Shown one piece after another: positions 6,509-11,451 of a stretch of DNA of 11,451 bases (its first letter is position 1; each line of letters starts with the position of its first letter). The translations under genes and the position numbers were made by a program. The stretch spans positions 1 through 11,451 of the forward strand of contig JAZSHJ010000085.1 of the NCBI GenBank assembly GCA_045533175.1, given 5' to 3'. A model generated the notes under the pieces. The model saw nothing but the letters and a program-made list of their open reading frames with translations, made no database searches and was not told the DNA's origin. This DNA is from SIG588 sp045533175 (GTDB lineage Bacteria > Bacillota > Clostridia > Oscillospirales > Acutalibacteraceae).

Positions 6509-8134
6509 TTATGCCCGCGTGATCTCTGCTTGCAAAGTGACTGTGCCGCAGTTTTCACAGCGAACAACGGGTGTCGCACCGCCCTCAAAACGGTTTCCCT
6601 CAAAACACACCGTTTCAAATCCGTAAAGATCCGCCAGCGGATGCGCACAATCGCAAAAATCGTTGTTTCGCAGGATCAATGCGCGGCGAAAATATACCCC
6701 CTCATCATGCGGAAGATGGTTGCTGTCGATGGTATATTCTCCCCATCCCGCATACACGCACTCGCGGAACAGGTTGTTTTCCGCCAGCACCGCTTCGCCG
6801 CCGCCCGTTTCGTACCAATAGTCGGCTTCGCACGCGAAGCGAATGGCCGGACCGGGTGTGAAGAACACGTTATCGCGGAAGGTGTAATCCGCCCCGCCGC
6901 TGAGCAACACGCCGCGGGCACGGTTGTTCACCATGGTGCAACGCTCAAACACCACCGTGGGACGATAGGACGGCTCGTGCAAACAATCCCCCACCCGCAC
7001 AAGGGACAGATCGCTGTCGTCGGTAAGGGTAAGTTCAACATGATCCACATTCAACGGGCGCACGGCGGCCACCCGCACCTCTCCGCGGGACAAAAGGGTG
7101 CGCGAATCGATCACCGCGGCACGGTCACCCGCACGGAAGATTTCGATTCCCCGCGTTTCGGGGTGCATGAAACGGAGCAAAACGGTATTCGCCCGTGTTT
7201 CCACCACCCGCAAATATACGCTGTGCAGGTTCATGGCGTCGTCGTGTTGTCCTTCAAAATGACAATCGTGAATGTGAATGCGGCCGTCACAATGCACGAA
7301 ATGCGTCGCATCCGAATTAAGGCTGAACAGTCGTCCTTCCAACACACGAGTGTTGAATCCGTCCAGTTCCACCCCGCGGCAGTTCTGGGCGATCAGTCCC
7401 ATGCCGATGCCGCTGAACAGCGTCAGGTTGCGCAGCACGGTGTCCACCGAGTTCTCTGCCAAAATATTGGCGTTGCACCGCGATTCGGTTCCCAACACCA
7501 CACGGTTACCCGCCGCAAGCGAACGCCGAAGCCCTTCCACCCGCACGCAGCCGTCCGCCGTTACGGAATAGGTCAAATGCGGAATGCGCCCATCGGCAGG
7601 CGAGTAGCACACGTATTCCGCTTGCCCTGCCGCGAGTTGCGCTGTTTTTCCGTCGTATTCATCAAAATAGAATACACGTTGCGGATCGTTGTATCGCTCG
7701 CCGATCATCAGTTCCCCTTCGGTGACAAACCACGGTTCGGCGGCATCCAACCGCAACTTCATCCAATCCGCACCCGCTTCTGCAATATCCGCGATCGTAT
7801 TCTTGGTGCGGCGGCAAATGAAGGACATATTCTGCAACGTGACGTTGCGGCATCCGATCAGCGCGACGGGTTGCATCACGTCCTCAAAAATAAAGGTACT
7901 GCCACCGCCGTCGATGGTGAAATTCTCCATATCTTCCAACAGAAAGCCTATGCGTTTCAACCCGGGATCGCCGTGATTGGACATGCACAGCACCCGTTCC
8001 GCCGCCCGTTCGGCGAACATGTGATATTCCCCTTTGGGAAACACCAACGTGTCTTCCCCGTGAAGGCGGCAATATGCCAATGCACGGGCAACGGCGGCCG
8101 CCGTATCCCCCGTGTGAAATACATTAAAATTCAT
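6509..8134 (-). CDS. GH110-type right-handed beta-helix alpha-1,3-galactosidase
   Basis: The 541-residue protein looks like glycoside hydrolase family 110, inverting enzymes that remove terminal alpha-1,3-linked galactose, including the blood-group B epitope in Bacteroides enzymes. Beta-helix character is clear: repeated short strands (FTIDGGGSTFIF, VTLQNMSFI, VLRNLTLFSG, VELDGFNTRV, IHIHDCHFEG, YTFRDNVFF, AVLAENNLF, LILRNNDF). The diagnostic segments are SDATHFVHC (274-282) and GQHDDAMNLHS (295-305). Asp275, Asp298 and Asp299 have the same mutual spacing that I recall for the Asp321, Asp344 and Asp345 proposed as catalytic in a characterised GH110. The N-terminus (MNFNVFHTGD) has no signal peptide, so the enzyme is probably cytoplasmic; no transporter or regulator lies beside it. 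It has a GGGGGGT ribosome binding site and its own promoter, divergent from the secreted glucosaminidase. Another beta-helix specificity cannot be excluded. Confidence 0.85.
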   Translation of the reverse strand: MNFNVFHTGDTAAAVARALAYCRLHGEDTLVFPKGEYHMFAERAAERVLCMSNHGDPGLKRIGFLLEDMENFTIDGGGSTFIFEDVMQPVALIGCRNVTLQNMSFICRRTKNTIADIAEAGADWMKLRLDAAEPWFVTEGELMIGERYNDPQRVFYFDEYDGKTAQLAAGQAEYVCYSPADGRIPHLTYSVTADGCVRVEGLRRSLAAGNRVVLGTESRCNANILAENSVDTVLRNLTLFSGIGMGLIAQNCRGVELDGFNTRVLEGRLFSLNSDATHFVHCDGRIHIHDCHFEGQHDDAMNLHSVYLRVVETRANTVLLRFMHPETRGIEIFRAGDRAAVIDSRTLLSRGEVRVAAVRPLNVDHVELTLTDDSDLSLVRVGDCLHEPSYRPTVVFERCTMVNNRARGVLLSGGADYTFRDNVFFTPGPAIRFACEADYWYETGGGEAVLAENNLFRECVYAGWGEYTIDSNHLPHDEGVYFRRALILRNNDFCDCAHPLADLYGFETVCFEGNRFEGGATPVVRCENCGTVTLQAEITRA

Positions 8135-8169
8135 TCTGACGTACCCCCCGAAGCGTAGTGTATATCCTC

Positions 8170-8199
8170 AGTTTAACAAAGTGAAGCCCCCCTTGTCAA
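8170..8199 (-). promoter_or_regulatory. Promoter of the GH110 gene
   Basis: On the minus strand TTGACA (8194-8199) is followed after 18 bp by TAAACT (8170-8175), a weaker -10 box. The -35 box is 22 bp from the -35 box of the divergent promoter. Confidence 0.65.
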
Positions 8200-8221
8200 C
8201 CGTCCGCCCCAAGATTTTCCG

Positions 8222-8249
8222 TTGACATTTTCCGACAATGTGTTACAAT
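8222..8249 (+). promoter_or_regulatory. Promoter of the glucosaminidase-cohesin unit
   Basis: TTGACA (8222-8227) and TACAAT (8244-8249) are 16 bp apart, with a TG two bases before the -10 box (8241-8242) that gives an extended -10. The leader to the ATG at 8282 is about 25 nt and contains AAGGAGG (8267-8273). Confidence 0.8.
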
Positions 8250-8281
8250 GGTATGTATATAGTGATAAGGAGGCGAAAAGC

Positions 8282-10279
8282 ATGAAGATATCCCGTCGGA
8301 TCGGCGGGTGGATCGCTGTGGCGGCATTGCTGGCCACGCTGGGTTCTCCCCTGCTTTTCGCCGCGGCGGAACAGGCAGAAACTACCGCCGCCGAAACCAC
8401 CACCGCCGCATCCGCTTCGGCGACTGCCGCAACAAAAAACACGACGCTTAACACGACTGCGCCGACCTCGACCGCCACTTCGGGCAAAAGCACGACAACC
8501 GAAGCATCCAAAACGACCGAAGCGAGCAAGGTGACCGAAACCACCGTCACCACAACGAACACGGGTACGACCACCGCCCCCACCGAACCGGATACCGAAG
8601 ATCCGCCGCCCCCGCCGCTGACCGCGGAAGAATTTGATGCGTGGCTCACGGAAGAAGGGTTCCCCGAAAGTTATCACGCCGCATTGCGTGAACTGCACGA
8701 GCAATACCCCTACTGGGTGTTCCACGCCCAACACACGGGGCTCACGTGGAAGGAAGCGCTGGATGCCGAAAGCGCCCTCGGCGTCAGCTTGATTCCCGCA
8801 AGCAGTATCGGTTCGTGGAAATCCTGCGAAAAGGATGCGTTTGATCCCGTCACGGGCCGATGGGCCGGTTTAGACAGCAACGCATGGATCGCCGCCGACC
8901 GTAAGATCGTGGCATATTGTCTGGACCCGCGCAACGCCCTCACCGCCACCGCAATTTTTCAATTTGAAAATCTCGCCTATTCTGACACCTGCACCATCGA
9001 AGGGGTGCGTGCCATCTTGGCGGGCACATTTATGGCAGAGGGCGATTGGGCCGAATGGTTCATGCAGGCGGGACGCGAAACGGGTGTCAGCCCCTACCAC
9101 CTCGCCTCCCGCGCACGACAAGAGCAGGGGGTGCACGGTAATGCACTTGGCCACGGCACCGTCGGCGGTTATGCGGGATACTACAACGTCTTTAACATCA
9201 ACGCTTACGCCACCTCCACCCTTTCGCCCGTGCAAAACGGTGCACGATATGCCGCCACCACCAATGCAGCCTATCACTTGCCGTGGACGTCGGCCGAACT
9301 TTCGGTGCGCGGCGGGGCGGTGATCTTGGGAAGTTCCTATATTCATCGCGAGCAAAACACGTTGTACCTGCAAAAGTTTGACGTGACCGACGGCGGCAAC
9401 GGGTACTACCGCCACCAGTACATGACCAACATCTTTGCCCCCACGTCGGAAGCGACCACCCTTTCGGGCGCGTATACCGACGAGGTAAAGGCGGGCGCCA
9501 TGGAATTTTGCATTCCCGTGTATGAGGATATGCCAAAAGAGGCGTGCGAAAAGCCCACCTCTACGGGAACGAACAACAACTGGCTTTCCTCCCTCACGGT
9601 GAACGATCACACCCTGTCCCCCGCGTTTTCGACCTATACCGCAACGTATACGCTCACCGTGCCCGCCACCGTTTCCGCCATCCGCGTAAACGCCGCACCC
9701 TACAGCGATACCGCCACCGTCAGCGGGGCGGGCGCCGTGCTGTTGCAAAGCGGGATGAACAAAGTGGACATCCGCGTCACCGCCGCTTCGGGCGATGTGC
9801 GTACATATACGTTATCGGTCTACCGCACCCCCTCCGAAGCGGGAGATGATGTGGAAGAACCCACCTTGGAAAGCGAAGCGTACCGCATCGAGGAAGTCGT
9901 TCGCGGTGTGGCACCCGGCACATCGGTGGAAGAGTTTCTTAAAGGTTTCACCCTTTCGGATGAAGAAGCTGCCCTCGTTGTGGTGGACGAAAGCGGCGAA
10001 CTGCGAAGCGGCAACGTCGGCACGGGTTGCGCGTTGCACGTAGTGCGCGGCGACACGCTGTTTGCCATCCATCCCATCGTCATTCGCGGAGATGCGGGCG
10101 GCGACGGCATAATTTCGGTGGTGGATCTGTTGCAGGTGCAACAACATCTGCTGCAAGTGCGCCCCCTGACCGATCTGCGTCTGAGCGCGGCGGACATTTC
10201 GGGGGACGAACGAATTTCGGTTGTGGATCTGCTTGCCGTTCAACAACATCTGTTGGGCGTGCGAGTTATTGAACAATAA
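8282..10279 (+). CDS. Secreted GH73-like glucosaminidase with cadherin-like and dockerin-like modules
   Basis: The 665-residue protein is exported: a basic N-terminus and hydrophobic stretch (about 1-29, ending LLFAAAE) form a signal peptide. A Thr/Ala/Ser-rich linker (about 31-103) and a five-proline run follow. Residues 115-395 resemble clostridial LytD/AcmA-type beta-N-acetylglucosaminidases, which cut the glycan strands of peptidoglycan: FPESYHAALRELHEQYPYWVF, PYHLASRARQEQG with Glu281 as probable catalytic acid, and YYNVFNINAYA. A cadherin-like beta-sandwich lies at about 435-515 (LSSLTVNDHTLSPAFSTYTA). A spacer domain (533-602, GVAPGTSVEEFLKGF) leads to two EF-hand-like dockerin repeats, DAGGDGIISVVDLL and DISGDERISVVDLL, at 603-660. 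AAGGAGG fixes the ATG at 8282; the frame is open 20 codons further upstream but that part carries the promoter. The next gene starts 15 bp after the stop and encodes a cohesin-like protein, which suggests a docking partner. Confidence is high for secretion and dockerin, good for the GH73-like activity. Confidence 0.88.
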   Translation: MKISRRIGGWIAVAALLATLGSPLLFAAAEQAETTAAETTTAASASATAATKNTTLNTTAPTSTATSGKSTTTEASKTTEASKVTETTVTTTNTGTTTAPTEPDTEDPPPPPLTAEEFDAWLTEEGFPESYHAALRELHEQYPYWVFHAQHTGLTWKEALDAESALGVSLIPASSIGSWKSCEKDAFDPVTGRWAGLDSNAWIAADRKIVAYCLDPRNALTATAIFQFENLAYSDTCTIEGVRAILAGTFMAEGDWAEWFMQAGRETGVSPYHLASRARQEQGVHGNALGHGTVGGYAGYYNVFNINAYATSTLSPVQNGARYAATTNAAYHLPWTSAELSVRGGAVILGSSYIHREQNTLYLQKFDVTDGGNGYYRHQYMTNIFAPTSEATTLSGAYTDEVKAGAMEFCIPVYEDMPKEACEKPTSTGTNNNWLSSLTVNDHTLSPAFSTYTATYTLTVPATVSAIRVNAAPYSDTATVSGAGAVLLQSGMNKVDIRVTAASGDVRTYTLSVYRTPSEAGDDVEEPTLESEAYRIEEVVRGVAPGTSVEEFLKGFTLSDEEAALVVVDESGELRSGNVGTGCALHVVRGDTLFAIHPIVIRGDAGGDGIISVVDLLQVQQHLLQVRPLTDLRLSAADISGDERISVVDLLAVQQHLLGVRVIEQ

Positions 10280-10294
10280 AAAGGAGTGCTGTTC

Positions 10295-11451
10295 ATGCGT
10301 AAACTTGCCTCGTCACTTTCCGTCCTGTTGCTTGTGTGCTTCCTGTTCGCCGTGCCGCTTTCCGCCACGGCCGAGGACGCACGCGCGTTTGTGGCCTTTT
10401 CGGCCAACACCGTCACGGTGGGCGACACCGTCACCGTGACCGCCTCGTTCACCGCTTCGTCTGTGGGCGCGGTGCAAGCGCAGGTGCTGTACGATCCTGC
10501 CGTGATGGAATTTGTTTCGGGTGCCAACGCCGCCGGCGGTGACGGCACCGTTAACCTGGTGGGCAACGCCACCGCTTCGGTCGGTTCAATGAAGTTCCCC
10601 CTCACCTTCAAGGCGATTGCCGCGGGCAAATGCTCGTTCACGGTGCGCGCCGTTGAAATCATCTCGTGGGACTATGCTTCACTCGGCACTCCCGCGGCAG
10701 GCGCTAACATGATCGTGAATGCTACCGCTACCACGACGACCACTACAACCACTACGACTACTACGACGACTACTACGACTACTACGACTACCCGGCGCCC
10801 CACTACGACAACGGTGCGGCCGACGACCACCACATCACGGCCGTCCACCACCACTTCAAACAGCGGCGCAACCACCACCACGACCGGCACTCCCGTGGAT
10901 CCGGATACCAACGCGACGCTGACGGTGGGCGGTATCAGCTACCGCCCCGCCTCTCCCGAAGCCGCAACGATTCCCGCAGGTTACACCGCCGATACGTTGC
11001 AGTTCGGCGCCGCCTCGATGGAAGCGTACGTGTCGGAAAACGGGGCGATCACGTTGTTGTACCTCGCCGCCGAGGACACCGATCCCGCATGGTTTATTGC
11101 CGATACCGCGGCGGATGCCGTGTATCCCTACCATCCGTTGGAACTTGACGGCATTACATACCACTTCCTGAGCGATAAAGCTCCCGTGGATCTCGTGGCA
11201 AGCACGCTTCCCGTGGATGCGGTGGATTACCCCGTCTTCACCTTCCTGCAGGAATCCCGCGCGGATTTCCTTGTGTTCAAAGCGATTACCGATCAAGGCA
11301 GCGTGGGTTGGTACTGCTGGGATACCGAGGAAAACACCTTACAGCGTTACATCCCGCGTGTGGAAACGACCACCGTGCCGGGTGCCGCCACCACGACTGC
11401 GTCTGTCGCGGTAACCACCACAACGGCGGCAGAGGAACCCGCTTCCACCGT
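10295..11451 (+). CDS. Secreted cohesin-domain protein with threonine-rich linkers, C-terminus beyond window
   Basis: The frame stays open to the window edge (385 codons visible). A signal peptide (about 1-26, ending PLSATA) is followed at about 31-142 by a cohesin-like beta-sandwich: FVAFSANTVTVGDTVTVTAS, VGAVQAQVLYDPAVMEFVSG, MKFPLTFKAIAAGKCSFTV. It is shorter than classical cellulosomal cohesins (~140 residues) and resembles the divergent cohesin-like domains common in Oscillospiraceae. A linker with 21 consecutive threonines (146-166) and RRPTTTT/VRPTTTT/SRPSTTT repeats runs to about 204. Residues 205-344 form an extracellular domain that I do not recognise (TLTVGGISYRP to GWYCWDTEENTLQRY), then a second Thr-rich linker begins. 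AAGGAG (10281-10286) lies eight bases before the ATG. It is the second gene of the unit headed by the dockerin-bearing glucosaminidase, so it may be that enzyme's surface scaffold. A wall or membrane anchor would be expected beyond the window but is not visible. Confidence 0.85.
   Translation, partial: MRKLASSLSVLLLVCFLFAVPLSATAEDARAFVAFSANTVTVGDTVTVTASFTASSVGAVQAQVLYDPAVMEFVSGANAAGGDGTVNLVGNATASVGSMKFPLTFKAIAAGKCSFTVRAVEIISWDYASLGTPAAGANMIVNATATTTTTTTTTTTTTTTTTTTTTRRPTTTTVRPTTTTSRPSTTTSNSGATTTTTGTPVDPDTNATLTVGGISYRPASPEAATIPAGYTADTLQFGAASMEAYVSENGAITLLYLAAEDTDPAWFIADTAADAVYPYHPLELDGITYHFLSDKAPVDLVASTLPVDAVDYPVFTFLQESRADFLVFKAITDQGSVGWYCWDTEENTLQRYIPRVETTTVPGAATTTASVAVTTTTAAEEPAST
10730..10792 (+). 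repeat. Tract of 21 consecutive threonine codons
   Basis: Mixed ACC, ACG, ACT and ACA codons give an imperfect trinucleotide repeat, with the ACT-ACT-ACG unit recurring in the second half. It encodes the first part of the linker after the cohesin-like domain. Such tracts can change length by whole codons without breaking the frame. Confidence 0.9.

Noticed and set aside
6332..8158. 608-codon plus-strand open frame covering the GH110 gene
   Set aside because: It spans the rny promoter and the whole glycosidase gene in antisense. Its translation has no recognisable domain, whereas the minus-strand product has GH110 motifs.
8222..8281. Upstream extension of the glucosaminidase start by 20 codons
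   Set aside because: The extension contains the -35 and -10 boxes and the AAGGAGG. The ATG at 8282 follows that site and begins a proper signal peptide.

Overview
The window looks like chromosomal DNA of an anaerobic Gram-positive of the class Clostridia, most like an Oscillospiraceae/Ruminococcaceae-type gut bacterium. The grounds are a single-chain pyruvate:ferredoxin oxidoreductase, an RNase Y/YmdB pair, strong AGGAGG-type ribosome binding sites, TTGACA/TATAAT-like promoters with 16-18 bp spacers, and a secreted dockerin/cohesin gene pair with threonine-rich linkers. The assignment is inferred from gene content only.

Left part (1-3569): the 5' end of nifJ runs leftward off the window. It is divergent from a rightward unit of serS (seryl-tRNA synthetase) and a CNNM/HlyC-CorC family membrane protein, which closes with a strong intrinsic terminator. 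Both divergent promoters can be read directly.

Middle (3570-6508): a ~250 nt convergent spacer without a convincing gene carries three consecutive hairpins. It is followed by a leftward unit, rny (RNase Y) then ymdB (metallophosphoesterase), with a GC-rich hairpin between the two genes and a UUCG-loop terminator after ymdB. The rny promoter overlaps a 25 bp dyad.

Right part (6509-11451): a leftward gene for a GH110-type right-handed beta-helix alpha-galactosidase without a signal peptide is divergent from a rightward two-gene unit. The first gene of that unit encodes a secreted GH73-like glucosaminidase with a threonine-rich linker, a cadherin-like domain and a C-terminal dockerin-like module. 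The second begins 15 bp later and encodes a secreted protein with an N-terminal cohesin-like domain, a 21-threonine tract and an unrecognised ectodomain; it runs off the window.

The most interesting system is this last pair. A peptidoglycan hydrolase with a dockerin is encoded directly before a cohesin-like protein, which suggests a minimal cellulosome-like docking module used for cell-wall remodelling rather than fibre degradation. The cohesin-dockerin interaction is inferred from domain resemblance and adjacency; nothing in the sequence proves binding. The remaining genes are mostly ordinary housekeeping genes.
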